Below, one piece after another: positions 29,184 through 38,917 of a stretch of DNA of 64,000 nucleotides. The DNA is from Cellvibrio sp. 79 (GTDB lineage Bacteria; Pseudomonadota; Gammaproteobacteria; Pseudomonadales; Cellvibrionaceae). Each line of letters opens with the position of its first letter. Within the stretch, counting starts at the first letter, position 1. Position numbers and translations under genes: made by a program. Location: the NCBI GenBank assembly GCA_003056245.1, contig MVDH01000006.1, positions 248,001 through 312,000 on the forward strand, written 5' to 3'. The notes under the pieces were generated by a model that was given only the letters and a program-made list of their open reading frames with translations, had not been told where the DNA came from and ran no database searches.

Positions 29184-29651
29184 TCAGGATTCTTGATAAC
29201 CCATCAATATCCAATCGCGTCCGCGCGCACGATACTTTTGATAATTGGTCAAAATATCCGCTGGGCAATGATCAGGATTACGTTCAAAACCAAGCCGGTA
29301 ATAAAATTCGGTTAGATGAGGCAGCGCAAAACAATAACACCCCAAAGGGGCAATACGAGGTTTGCATTCAAGCATCAGGTGGCTGGCCAATCCGTGCCCT
29401 CTTATTTGCGGATCAACCAATAAGTTGCGCAACCAATAATGCCCGGATGGCTGCGGAACAAACCGCGCGGCGGCTACAAAATCGCCTGCTGCATTTGCCA
29501 AAACAAACACCTGCTCATTAACTGCACATTTTACTTTATAACCATGATTGCGATAAAAACGATCTACCAACGCCAAACGCGCTGGTTCAATCGCTTGAAA
29601 GAGGAAAGGAAAAAAAACTGCAGATTGGGATGCATCGCGAACAGACATCAA
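29184..29651 (-). CDS. GNAT-family N-acetyltransferase
   Basis: LVDPQIRGHGLASHLMLE acetyl-CoA motif; ATGA overlap with the upstream VWA gene. Confidence 0.82.
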   Translation of the reverse strand: MMSVRDASQSAVFFPFLFQAIEPARLALVDRFYRNHGYKVKCAVNEQVFVLANAAGDFVAAARFVPQPSGHYWLRNLLVDPQIRGHGLASHLMLECKPRIAPLGCYCFALPHLTEFYYRLGFERNPDHCPADILTNYQKYRARGRDWILMGYQES

Positions 29652-31648
29652 CTTTTATCTTTATCACCGGGCTCTTCCATATTATCTAACGGAAAAAGAT
29701 TATCGGCCATTAAATCATCAGGTAACTTCACATCAGCCTCCCCGTTATTACTCATGGGGATGGTTCCCATATCGGCCTCATCCGATACGTCGATAACCGT
29801 TTTTTCCGGCGGGGTACTTGCTGGTTTTTGCAAACTGCTCACGTCAGTCTTCAGCGTTTTTTCGATCTCATCATCTGCATCTTTATTTTTTCCGCCGGCG
29901 ATCAGGCGATAAACAAAATACCCTAGGATAATGACCAGCAAATTACCAATCCCGATCCCGACATATAGCCAGAGATTGGACTCTTCTTCCGGCTTCACCT
30001 CAGCTTCCGGTTCTGGCTCGTGGGCAATGGATCCCCCCGCACTCGATTCCGCTGAAGAAGAGGCAACCTCACTGGCCGGATGTTCCGCAGCCAATACGCT
30101 GGCCTCATCCGGAAAATCAAAACTATCGGCTTTAATGGATTCAGTTAACGGGCTGCCATCAATTTGTTTTCCTGTGACGTTTAAACTGATCTCGTAATGT
30201 GCAGTTTGCACAGGAGTAAAGGAGAATTCCCAACGCTCGTTGGCAATCGTGTTTAAATCGCGTTCAAGATTATTGGCTTTGGAGTTTTTAATGATTGCCT
30301 TGACGGCCGTTGCCCCTACATCAACGACTTCAACATCGGCAGTCAATTTGTAGTTGTACACTTTTTTCCCGGATGACTCATCGAGTGTTTTTTCCAACTT
30401 GAATGATGAGTCAGAAATATTCAGGTGATGAATAAATTCGCGCTTGAAGGTTTTACCGTCAATCAGGATTTTTACATCGTATTCACCCTGACCATTAAGC
30501 CCCTGTAGCTGTTGATGGAAAATCCCATCGTCCGGTGCGCCCATTGTTAACGGAGTCGATTTCACCTCTGGCGATTTACCACCGGAAATTAATACCTCAC
30601 CGGTTAACAAATTAAGGAAATCTTTATTAACTATCGTTTTGCCGTTTTCCTGGAAAGAATAGGCCAAATCCAGTGCTTGACTTGATTTGATGTTGCTTTT
30701 CATCGGCTGCACGGTCAATTGCAGGTTACTGACCACGGTAACACGGCTGCCCGGTGCCATGTCTGTTTTAACTTTCCACTGCCCTGCTTGCGGATGCTGG
30801 ACCGTAATCAAATCGTATTTATCGGTGCGATACCAATTCACATTACTTTTCGGGTCAGTACCACTAAATTCTTTGCCATCCGGCGCGACAATAATCGTGG
30901 CAGGAACCTCGGCGCGGCGAAAAATTAATGCCGTAAATTCCTGGATGCTGCTATCCACCAGAAAACCATTTTCATCCAGGGGCACACGTTCTGCGGGAAC
31001 GGCCTGATCGAAAATGCGCAAGAAGGTGCTCATCAATTCATCGGCGGTGTCCGCTACTTCAGAAATGCCATCGGTAGCGATGGATAATTTTTTCATCAAC
31101 TCCTGATCAGAATCGCCCGATAACGCAATCGTATGAATTCGATAATCTGACGCTTTCAGGCGCGGCAATAATTCAGTAAGCACGCGTTTCCGTTCATTGA
31201 GATTCTCAACCGCTTCTTTGCTGATATCCACCACACCATCCGTTAGCAAAATAATATTGCGGCGATAATCTGTTGCAGGCGTTGCGTAATCTTCAGCGGC
31301 CTTTTCCAGAGCGCCGCCAATATTGGTAAACATCGCAATTGAATTAATAGTATTGGCTTTTTGCGAGCCTTCAGTGCGCCAGGCTTGGTCAACCACGCGA
31401 TGGGGAACCAACATATTGACGGATTGACCGAAGGTCCAGATACCGGCTTTGCTGTTATCCGGCAACAACCGCACAATCAAATCCACGGCCGGTTTGCGCA
31501 AGTTTTGCGGGTCGGTTTTTTTCATACTGCCGGAAATATCAATTACCACACGCACATCTGCCGGCAATGGCTTGGCGATTTCGCCAGCCCACCCCGGGCT
31601 GCACATTAACAGCGCAACAGAAATCAGATAAAAATACAGCTGGCGCAT
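29648..31648 (-). CDS. VWA-domain protein with C-terminal TM
   Basis: Signal peptide MRQLYFYLISVALLMCSPGWA; MIDAS DISGSMKKTDP; C-terminal TM LWLYVGIGIGNLLVIILGYFVYRL. Confidence 0.88.
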   Translation of the reverse strand: MRQLYFYLISVALLMCSPGWAGEIAKPLPADVRVVIDISGSMKKTDPQNLRKPAVDLIVRLLPDNSKAGIWTFGQSVNMLVPHRVVDQAWRTEGSQKANTINSIAMFTNIGGALEKAAEDYATPATDYRRNIILLTDGVVDISKEAVENLNERKRVLTELLPRLKASDYRIHTIALSGDSDQELMKKLSIATDGISEVADTADELMSTFLRIFDQAVPAERVPLDENGFLVDSSIQEFTALIFRRAEVPATIIVAPDGKEFSGTDPKSNVNWYRTDKYDLITVQHPQAGQWKVKTDMAPGSRVTVVSNLQLTVQPMKSNIKSSQALDLAYSFQENGKTIVNKDFLNLLTGEVLISGGKSPEVKSTPLTMGAPDDGIFHQQLQGLNGQGEYDVKILIDGKTFKREFIHHLNISDSSFKLEKTLDESSGKKVYNYKLTADVEVVDVGATAVKAIIKNSKANNLERDLNTIANERWEFSFTPVQTAHYEISLNVTGKQIDGSPLTESIKADSFDFPDEASVLAAEHPASEVASSSAESSAGGSIAHEPEPEAEVKPEEESNLWLYVGIGIGNLLVIILGYFVYRLIAGGKNKDADDEIEKTLKTDVSSLQKPASTPPEKTVIDVSDEADMGTIPMSNNGEADVKLPDDLMADNLFPLDNMEEPGDKDKS

Positions 31649-31865
31649 GAGGGTTCCTGTTAATAAATCGATATTTGCAAAAAGCAGGCAAAACCTACCC
31701 GCATCGGATGTTATTGCCATTAGTTATAGCAGCAAGCAGCCAATTCGCCATTTTTGACAGGATTGGAATTTGTAAAAGGAAGCAGCTTATGAAGGCGGCT
31801 CATTAATAGAAACCGATTGGCATTTAATAAGGAGGGATAAATAAAAAATAGCAGAAGGCAGACAT

Positions 31866-31893
31866 AAAAAAGCCAGCAAGGTGCTGGCTCCTG
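31866..31893 (-). terminator. Rho-independent terminator
   Basis: aaaaaagccagcaaggtgctggct read on the minus strand ends in a T run. Confidence 0.75.
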
Positions 31894-31909
31894 GCGAAAT
31901 TTCAATTAA

Positions 31910-32413
31910 CTAACGAATAGCCCGGATAGGCTCTCCCTGCAGGAGTTCATCGCGTGCAACACGTTCTTCACGCGATAACCCACGGCCAGAACTACGCTCA
32001 TTACGCTGCTGGTTGTAACTGTAATCCCCATCATCTTCATAAGAGTTCTGCTGGTACGCATAGTACTCTTCCTGCTTTGGGCGGCGATGACGAGTTAGCA
32101 TCTGGTATATCAATGACAGCACCTGCGCAATCGCCCAAATTCCCAACATCACCTTAAGCAACGGCTTGATGACAACAAAACCGCCGTCCAAATAACCAAA
32201 TACCAGGGTGTAAATTCCCGGCGCCATGGTCATTTTTTCCTGATCAATCGCGTAAGGGGTGAACAACAGCACCATAACGGTAATCACCATAAAATGAGTA
32301 ACCGCCCGCCCCAGTTTACGAAACAACAACCAGGCTGCCAGCGAACACCCCAGCGCACCGGCAAGGTAAAGTGCCCATGCGTATTGATATTCAGTCATAT
32401 TTTCCATTAGCAA
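31910..32413 (-). CDS. Small multi-TM membrane protein, unknown
   Basis: Hydrophobic N-terminal half, charged C-terminal tail; in line with ycgN-ycgL-rnd. Confidence 0.65.
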   Translation of the reverse strand: MLMENMTEYQYAWALYLAGALGCSLAAWLLFRKLGRAVTHFMVITVMVLLFTPYAIDQEKMTMAPGIYTLVFGYLDGGFVVIKPLLKVMLGIWAIAQVLSLIYQMLTRHRRPKQEEYYAYQQNSYEDDGDYSYNQQRNERSSGRGLSREERVARDELLQGEPIRAIR

Positions 32414-32441
32414 TATCTCCAGGCATTTATTGCTACAAGCA

Positions 32442-32885
32442 TCAATTCACCCAACGAACGACATAATCTTCAAGATCATCGGGATTCACCGACGCCTCAT
32501 GAAGCACTCGACCACGCACAGAAACACCCGCACTATGAATGCTATCCGGATCACCGGATACCAGCGGATGCCAATCAAATAACGGGATGCCATCTGCGAT
32601 AAGGCGATACGCACAAGTCTCCGGCAACCAATAAGTATCTTTCACGGTTTCCGGAGTAAGCACCGCACAAGCGTCAACCAGTTGCTGGCGATTAGTGTAT
32701 TCCTGGCAACGACAGGTGTCATGATCCAGATAACGGCAAGCGACTTTGGTGTAGTACACATCACCGGTGTCCTCATCTTCCAGTTTATGCAGGCAGCATT
32801 TGCCACAGCCATCGCACAGGGATTCAAACTCCTCTGCCGACATCTGCTCCAGTGTTTTTGCTAACCAGAATACTTGTTGTGCCAT
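32442..32885 (-). CDS. YcgN family cysteine-cluster protein (UPF0260)
   Basis: FESLCDGCGKCCLHKLEDEDTGDVYYTKVACRYLD...DTCRCQEY. Confidence 0.93.
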   Translation of the reverse strand: MAQQVFWLAKTLEQMSAEEFESLCDGCGKCCLHKLEDEDTGDVYYTKVACRYLDHDTCRCQEYTNRQQLVDACAVLTPETVKDTYWLPETCAYRLIADGIPLFDWHPLVSGDPDSIHSAGVSVRGRVLHEASVNPDDLEDYVVRWVN

Positions 32886-32891
32886 ACCGAA

Positions 32892-33188
32892 TTAATGACC
32901 AGATAATTTTGAGTTAAGTGCGCGAATGCGCGCTGCATCTGCATCTTGCTCAGCGCGCGGCGGCATCTGCAAATAAAAACCCTTTTCTTCCAAACTTTCC
33001 GCCACTTTTTCCACGCTGGCATGCGCCAGCTTTTTACCCGGCGTTAATAGCAACACCATCGCCTGTTGTGGCTTGCCAAATAATTTTAATAAATCTTCCG
33101 GCACCCGGCTCAAGCCCTCCTCTTTTTTTACATAGAGGTACATACCTTCTTCTTTTGGGCTACGGTAAATTTCACAGATAATTTTCAT
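32892..33188 (-). CDS. YcgL domain protein
   Basis: CEIYRSPKEEGMYLYVKKEEGLSRVPEDLLKLFGKPQQAMVLLLTP. Confidence 0.92.
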   Translation of the reverse strand: MKIICEIYRSPKEEGMYLYVKKEEGLSRVPEDLLKLFGKPQQAMVLLLTPGKKLAHASVEKVAESLEEKGFYLQMPPRAEQDADAARIRALNSKLSGH

Positions 33189-33218
33189 AAATGGCTTTTA
33201 TGTTAAACATTAAAATGA

Positions 33219-34358
33219 TTAGGACAAAACCTGGCTTTGCGCAACACGCAGCAAGCCTTCACCTATCAGCCCGAAACGCCAGCCGTGCAAACGCATGGGT
33301 AATTGATATTCACCGCCCTTCATACCAGAACGCACAATGAATTCGTAATCCTTTTTGCGAATCAAAATTTCAGCAGGAATCTGTTGTTGCTCGGCAAATT
33401 CGCGCACAAAATTTTTCAGGTTTTTCATCAGCGGGCCTTCGCTTTGTGCAAGCGGAGGATCCAGGCGTGCGGGCCACGTAGTCTCATCGGTATTCAGCGC
33501 TGCACCTACAATTTGCAAAATAGTTTCACCATCATTTTTAACAGTGCGCGAAGGAATATCCGGCACCTTTTGCAACTGGGCTAGGTCCTGTACTTTTTTG
33601 CGCGCGATTTCCCACAAGGTTGGCTCTTTAATTAAACGATTGCGCGGAATATCCCGCGCACGCGCTTCGCGCTCACGCCAGATACACAATTCACGCAAGA
33701 TCGATAATTCCAGCGGACGCAATTTCCAGGCAAAACCAACTTTCTGGTAAGCATCGGAAAATTCTTCGGGTTTAAGCGCATTAGCCACTAAATCGGCGCA
33801 ATCGCTTTTCACCCATTCCAAACGACCATTGGCTTTTAACAATTGCAATAATTTGCCGTACACCACCAACATATGCGCCACATCCAACGCCGCATATTTT
33901 AATTGCGCAAGACTTAAGGGGCGTTGCAACCAATCGGAGCGGGTTTCATCTTTCGGAATTTCAGTATTGAGTAAATTTTTTACCAGGGATGAATAACCCA
34001 GACTAAAACCTAATCCCGCAAACGCAGCCGCAATTTGAGTATCGAACAAAGGCGCAGGCACAACACCTAACCAACGTTGGAATACCTCCAAATCCTCCGA
34101 GCAGGAATGCAATACTTTGGTGACAGCCGAATCAAGCATCAATCGACGCAACGGTTCTTTGTTTTTAATTGCCAATGGATCAATTAAATAACAACCTTTG
34201 CCATCACCAATTTGCAGTAAACCGGCAATCGGATAAAACGTTTCGCTGCGCATGAATTCCGTATCTACAGCAATCGCCGCCTGTTGCTGCCACATAGCGC
34301 AAAGCTCAGCTAATTGATCGTCCTGATCAATCCAGATGGGGTCAGTTGGAATTAACAT
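33219..34358 (-). CDS. rnd: Ribonuclease D
   Basis: AVDTEFMRSETFYP, LQIGDG, LHSCSEDLEVFQ, DVAHML exonuclease motifs plus HRDC region. Confidence 0.95.
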   Translation of the reverse strand: MLIPTDPIWIDQDDQLAELCAMWQQQAAIAVDTEFMRSETFYPIAGLLQIGDGKGCYLIDPLAIKNKEPLRRLMLDSAVTKVLHSCSEDLEVFQRWLGVVPAPLFDTQIAAAFAGLGFSLGYSSLVKNLLNTEIPKDETRSDWLQRPLSLAQLKYAALDVAHMLVVYGKLLQLLKANGRLEWVKSDCADLVANALKPEEFSDAYQKVGFAWKLRPLELSILRELCIWREREARARDIPRNRLIKEPTLWEIARKKVQDLAQLQKVPDIPSRTVKNDGETILQIVGAALNTDETTWPARLDPPLAQSEGPLMKNLKNFVREFAEQQQIPAEILIRKKDYEFIVRSGMKGGEYQLPMRLHGWRFGLIGEGLLRVAQSQVLS

Positions 34359-34396
34359 TAGGTAATTATCTAAACAATTAAAAATATCGACACAAT

Positions 34397-35008
34397 TTAT
34401 AAACTGCGGCGCGACGAAAACGCGTGCGCGAGCGTACCGCCATCAATAAATTCCAGCTCGCCACCGAGCGGGACGCCATGGGCGATGCGCGACACCGTGA
34501 CATTCAAATTTTTAGCACGCTCGCTGATGTAATACGCGGTAGCTTCGCCTTCCACCGTTGGGTTAGTCGCAAGAATAACTTCGCGCACACGGTCTTCAGG
34601 ATGCTCGGGATCATCTTGTAATAGTTTTATTAATTGATCGACGCCAATATCTTCCGGGCCGATACCATCAATTGGAGAAAGGTGGCCAAGCAGTACAAAA
34701 TATTTACCTTGATAGGTTCCCGCTTGCTCAATCGCCAATACATCGCCTGGTGTTTCCACCACACACAACAAGGTGTTATCGCGGCGGGTATTTGCACAAA
34801 TGCCACAAAATTTTTGCTCGGTAAGCGTGCGGCAACGTTGGCAACGACCAACTCCAGCAACCGCTTTTTGTAAACTCGCCGCAAGGCGCTCTGCCCCTAC
34901 ACGGTCGCGCTCCAATAAATGCAACGCCATACGCTGGGCAGATTTAGGGCCAACACCTGGCAAGCAACGCAGCGATGCCATAAGTTCGTCGATCAGCGGA
35001 CTAAACAT
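34397..35008 (-). CDS. recR: Recombination protein RecR
   Basis: [36 protein letters not shown]; zinc finger [16 protein letters not shown]. Confidence 0.97.
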   Translation of the reverse strand: MFSPLIDELMASLRCLPGVGPKSAQRMALHLLERDRVGAERLAASLQKAVAGVGRCQRCRTLTEQKFCGICANTRRDNTLLCVVETPGDVLAIEQAGTYQGKYFVLLGHLSPIDGIGPEDIGVDQLIKLLQDDPEHPEDRVREVILATNPTVEGEATAYYISERAKNLNVTVSRIAHGVPLGGELEFIDGGTLAHAFSSRRSL

Positions 35009-35051
35009 GTAAATTACTTTTTAGTGGGAAATTAATTGGTTTTTCTCAATC

Positions 35052-35372
35052 TTAAAATGGCATTTTAAAATCAGGCGGGATTCCCATACCTGCTGTCATC
35101 TTCGACATCTGGTCGCGATTCTGTTGCTCGATCTTACGCACGGCATCATTCACCGCAGCAGCAAGTAAATCTTCCAGCATTTCTTTATCTTCCGTCATCA
35201 GGCTATCGTCGATGCTTACACGCTTCACATCGTGACGGCCAGTCATCACCACCGAAACCAAACCTGCACCGGCTTCGCCTGTCACTTCAGCTTTAGCCAG
35301 GTCTTCCTGCATTTTTTGCATGTTGGCCTGCATCTGCTGGGCCTGTTTCATTAAATCGCCAAGACCTTTCAT
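35052..35372 (-). CDS. YbaB/EbfC nucleoid-associated protein
   Basis: [58 protein letters not shown]. Confidence 0.96.
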   Translation of the reverse strand: MKGLGDLMKQAQQMQANMQKMQEDLAKAEVTGEAGAGLVSVVMTGRHDVKRVSIDDSLMTEDKEMLEDLLAAAVNDAVRKIEQQNRDQMSKMTAGMGIPPDFKMPF

Positions 35373-35419
35373 AGCGCCCTCTTTTCAAAAATAAATTTAA
35401 AGTGAATTGATCAAAAAAT

Positions 35420-37447
35420 TTAGTTCACCGGCTGGATGGTATCTTCACGCAAAGTCGCACCAAATTGTGAAATCAACTGTTGCACAATCGGATCATTTTT
35501 AATGGCATCTATCGCCTGCAATTGACGCTCTTCGCGTAAACGGATTGCCATCAATGCCGGTGTTTCTGCGGTAACTGTTCCCAACTGGATACTGACACGG
35601 ATCGCCTCGGTAAAATAATCGGTAAGCAAATCCGCCAAACGTTTTTCATGGCTTACATCAAATAGTGTGCTGTTTTTTTCATCCAGCACAAACTGGAACG
35701 CATTGCCCTGCCTACCAATTAACTGGCAGTTAGCCACAGTGCTTTGCAAAATTCCGGTAACTCCCAGCCCCAAATAAATTTCAGTCCAATCCTGCGGGCC
35801 CGCTTGCTCATAGGGAACTTTGCGCAGTGGTTTCGCGCGCACCGGTTCAGGGACTACCGGTTTTACTACTGGTACCGGCACTGCAGCAGGAACAGCCGAT
35901 GAGTTAAATACAGAATCAAGTATGGCCGCGGCAGGCGGCTGAGCCGCCTCAGACTTTTTTGGCTCATCTACCCCGCTAGCTGGCGCAGGCGCTTCGTAAT
36001 AGGCAGGAGCCTGCGCATATTCGGCGTATTCATCATCAGGAACATTATCGTATGGCCCATAAAACGGCGGCGGCTCGGGCATCGCCAGTTGAGCAACTGC
36101 TTGCGGGGCAACTTGCTGTGGCGTAACCACCGGAGCGTTTACGGGTGCAACAGGAGCACTTGCCTGATTAATCGCAGGCGCCGCCGGGGATTGAACCACT
36201 GCCGCCGGCTGGGCGACAGGTTGAACTGGCTGTTGTGCTTGCACTGGTGGTGTTGGTACAGCAGAAACTTGTGGAGGAACAGTTGCAGCAACAGGATTAG
36301 CTGCCGCCGGTTTTATCGGTGTGCTGGATTGCGGCAATGCCTGGGTCGGCATATCGATTACGCCCTGCGGCTTGAACGCCAGCATCCGCAATAACACCAT
36401 TTCAAATCCGGCGCGCGGGTCGGGTGCCAATGGCAAATCGCGACGACCTAGCAATGCGGTTTGATAAAAAAGTTGTACATCTTCCGCCGGAAGCTGTTGC
36501 GACAATTGCAGGATACGTTCACGGTCACCGTGACTGTTATCAACCGCTTCAGGCAATGCCTGCGCAATTGCAATGCGATGCAACACGGCCAGCATCTCCG
36601 CCAGCGCACTGGCGTAATCCGGCGCTTGCTCGGACATACGCTCCACCGCCGCTAGCACCGCGCGGCCATCGTAACTGGCCAGCGCAGTCACTACATCGTA
36701 AACCGCCGTCTGGTCGATAGTGCCCAACATCGCACTGACTTCAGACTCGGTAATTTTGCCCGAACCGTAGGCAATCGCCTGATCAGTAAGGCTCATTGCA
36801 TCGCGCATACTGCCATCGGCAGCGCGGCCTAAATGCCACAGAGCCGAATCTTCGTAAGGCACCAATTCCTGTTCCAGTACGAATTTTAAATGCTGGACAA
36901 TGCGCTCGGGGTTCATGTTTTTCAGGTTGAACTGCAAACAGCGCGACAGGATGGTCATTGGCAATTTTTGCGGATCAGTAGTCGCCAACAAAAATTTCAC
37001 ATGGGGTGGAGGTTCTTCCAGGGTTTTCAGCAGCGCGTTAAAGCTGCTGTTAGAGAGCATATGGACTTCATCGATCAGATAAACCTTGTAGCGGCCACGA
37101 GTCGGGGCGTACTGGACGTTTTCCAGCAACTCGCGCGTATCTTCCACTTTGGTACGCGAGGCAGCGTCCACCTCAATCAAATCGACAAACCGGCCTTCCG
37201 CAATCTCGCGACAACTTGAACATTGGCCACAAGGTTCCGAACTAACACCGGTTTCACAATTAAGGCATTTGGCCAGAATCCGCGCGATGGTGGTTTTCCC
37301 CACACCGCGAGTACCGGTGAAAAGATAAGCATGGTGCAGGCGGTTATGGTCCAGGGCGTTAATCAGGGCCTGGAGTACATGCTCCTGCCCCACCATTTCG
37401 CGGAAAACCCGCGGACGCCACTTGCGCGCCAGAACTTGATAGCTCAT
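35420..37447 (-). CDS. dnaX: DNA polymerase III subunit tau (and predicted gamma by frameshift)
   Basis: MSYQVLARKWRPRVFREMVGQEHVLQALINALD, GTRGVGKTTIARILAKCLNC, DEVHMLS. Confidence 0.98.
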   Translation of the reverse strand: MSYQVLARKWRPRVFREMVGQEHVLQALINALDHNRLHHAYLFTGTRGVGKTTIARILAKCLNCETGVSSEPCGQCSSCREIAEGRFVDLIEVDAASRTKVEDTRELLENVQYAPTRGRYKVYLIDEVHMLSNSSFNALLKTLEEPPPHVKFLLATTDPQKLPMTILSRCLQFNLKNMNPERIVQHLKFVLEQELVPYEDSALWHLGRAADGSMRDAMSLTDQAIAYGSGKITESEVSAMLGTIDQTAVYDVVTALASYDGRAVLAAVERMSEQAPDYASALAEMLAVLHRIAIAQALPEAVDNSHGDRERILQLSQQLPAEDVQLFYQTALLGRRDLPLAPDPRAGFEMVLLRMLAFKPQGVIDMPTQALPQSSTPIKPAAANPVAATVPPQVSAVPTPPVQAQQPVQPVAQPAAVVQSPAAPAINQASAPVAPVNAPVVTPQQVAPQAVAQLAMPEPPPFYGPYDNVPDDEYAEYAQAPAYYEAPAPASGVDEPKKSEAAQPPAAAILDSVFNSSAVPAAVPVPVVKPVVPEPVRAKPLRKVPYEQAGPQDWTEIYLGLGVTGILQSTVANCQLIGRQGNAFQFVLDEKNSTLFDVSHEKRLADLLTDYFTEAIRVSIQLGTVTAETPALMAIRLREERQLQAIDAIKNDPIVQQLISQFGATLREDTIQPVN
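35933..35960 (-). other. Predicted programmed -1 ribosomal frameshift signal in dnaX
   Basis: Minus strand: in-frame CCA AAA AAG TCT GAG; A_AAA_AAG at 35960-35954, then GTC TGA in -1 frame, then stem AGGCGGC-TCA-GCCGCCT type hairpin (35933-35949). Confidence 0.85.
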
Positions 37448-37593
37448 GCCGGATGCTGCTCTCTTGCCAAAAAGGACGAATGAAAAATCAGGCGGCGATT
37501 ATAGCGATGCAGGGCGGAAATAGACACCAAGTGCGCAAATCAAATAACGTTAATTCAGCGGGAATAATGGATTTAAACAGCAGGAAGTTAGGA

Positions 37594-37702
<109 letters not shown>

Positions 37703-37834
37703 ATAGCGCTTGCGTTGATAACCGGGCGGCTATCGCAAGAGGCGCGCATTATCATCACTTTGCCCTCCCAATGCAAGGTGGAATTTTGCATTTACCTTTT
37801 TGAACAATTGTTGGCCCGCATTGAACAACTGTTG

Positions 37835-37947
37835 ATCCGTAGGGGCGCAATTTATTGCGCCCTGGTTTCTTGTCTCCCTTTGATGTGATTCCCCATCAAT
37901 CAATTGCCGCAATTTTTTTGGGCGCAATAAATTGCGCCGCTACGGAT
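37835..37947. repeat. MITE-like element with ~28-bp terminal inverted repeats
   Basis: Left ATCCGTAGGGGCGCAATTTATTGCGCCC; right GGGCGCAATAAATTGCGCCGCTACGGAT, whose reverse complement differs from the left arm at one base. Confidence 0.85.
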
Positions 37948-38113
37948 TGAAAATATGCGTACAGTATTTCGGCAAAACATGACCAATTGCCTGTTATTAC
38001 AAAGATTTTTCCGCAGTGGCACCCATTGCAATTCCCTTTTTCGCCTCTATCATCTAGGCTTCACAACGGTATTTATTCGTCAAATCAACTTCACAAGGTT
38101 CAGGAGTATTTTT

Positions 38114-38611
38114 ATGGCAACAGTGACTCTCAAAGGAAATCCTTTCAATACCAACGGTAATTTGCCAGCGGTCGGCGGTAAAGCACCTGCTTTTAAACTG
38201 GTAAAAACCGATCTTTCTGAAGTTTCCTCTGGCGATCTGGTTGGCAAGCGCGTTGTACTTAATATTTTCCCAAGTGTTGATACTCCAACCTGTGCACAAT
38301 CAGTACGTACCTTTAATGCCCAGGCTAGTGCACTCGACAACACTGTCGTGATTTGCGCATCACAGGATTTGCCATTTGCATTGGCCCGTTTCTGCGGTGC
38401 TGAAGGCTTGGACAAAGTGATCCCCGCTTCAGCATTCCGTTCCACTTTTGCAGGTGATTACGGCGTAAAACTGATCGATGGCCCACTCACCGGTTTAACG
38501 GCACGCGCTGTTGTTGTGTTGGATGCAGAAGGTAAAGTGCTGCACACTGAATTGGTGAGCGAAGTTGCCCATGAGCCAAACTATGATGCCGCACTGAAAG
38601 TTCTTGCTTGA
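38114..38611 (+). CDS. tpx: Thiol peroxidase
   Basis: [64 protein letters not shown]. Confidence 0.96.
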   Translation: MATVTLKGNPFNTNGNLPAVGGKAPAFKLVKTDLSEVSSGDLVGKRVVLNIFPSVDTPTCAQSVRTFNAQASALDNTVVICASQDLPFALARFCGAEGLDKVIPASAFRSTFAGDYGVKLIDGPLTGLTARAVVVLDAEGKVLHTELVSEVAHEPNYDAALKVLA

Positions 38612-38632
38612 TTGCAACCCGGTTATTGAAAT

Positions 38633-38661
38633 AAAAACGCCAGCCTCGCGCTGGCGTTTTT
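38633..38661 (+). terminator. Rho-independent terminator of tpx
   Basis: aaaaacgccagcctcgcgctggcgttttt. Confidence 0.85.
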
Positions 38662-38917
38662 ATTTCACAGCGCGATAGCATCAATTCTTTTCCGCCCATC
38701 ATTTCCTCACTTTTCCTACTAACTACCTAAAGCTCCATTAAATACTTTTCTTTATTGCCAAAAACTCTTAAAAACAAACGTCTTTTTTATCAACAACTCT
38801 GCCTGATAAATAGTCACTGCCTATACTCAAGCCAGGAACCACGGGGTTTCAGGGGAAGATACCCATTGGAAAACCGCGAATACAGTTCAGCCTGGGTAAT
38901 CAAGGGAGCCGTAGCGG

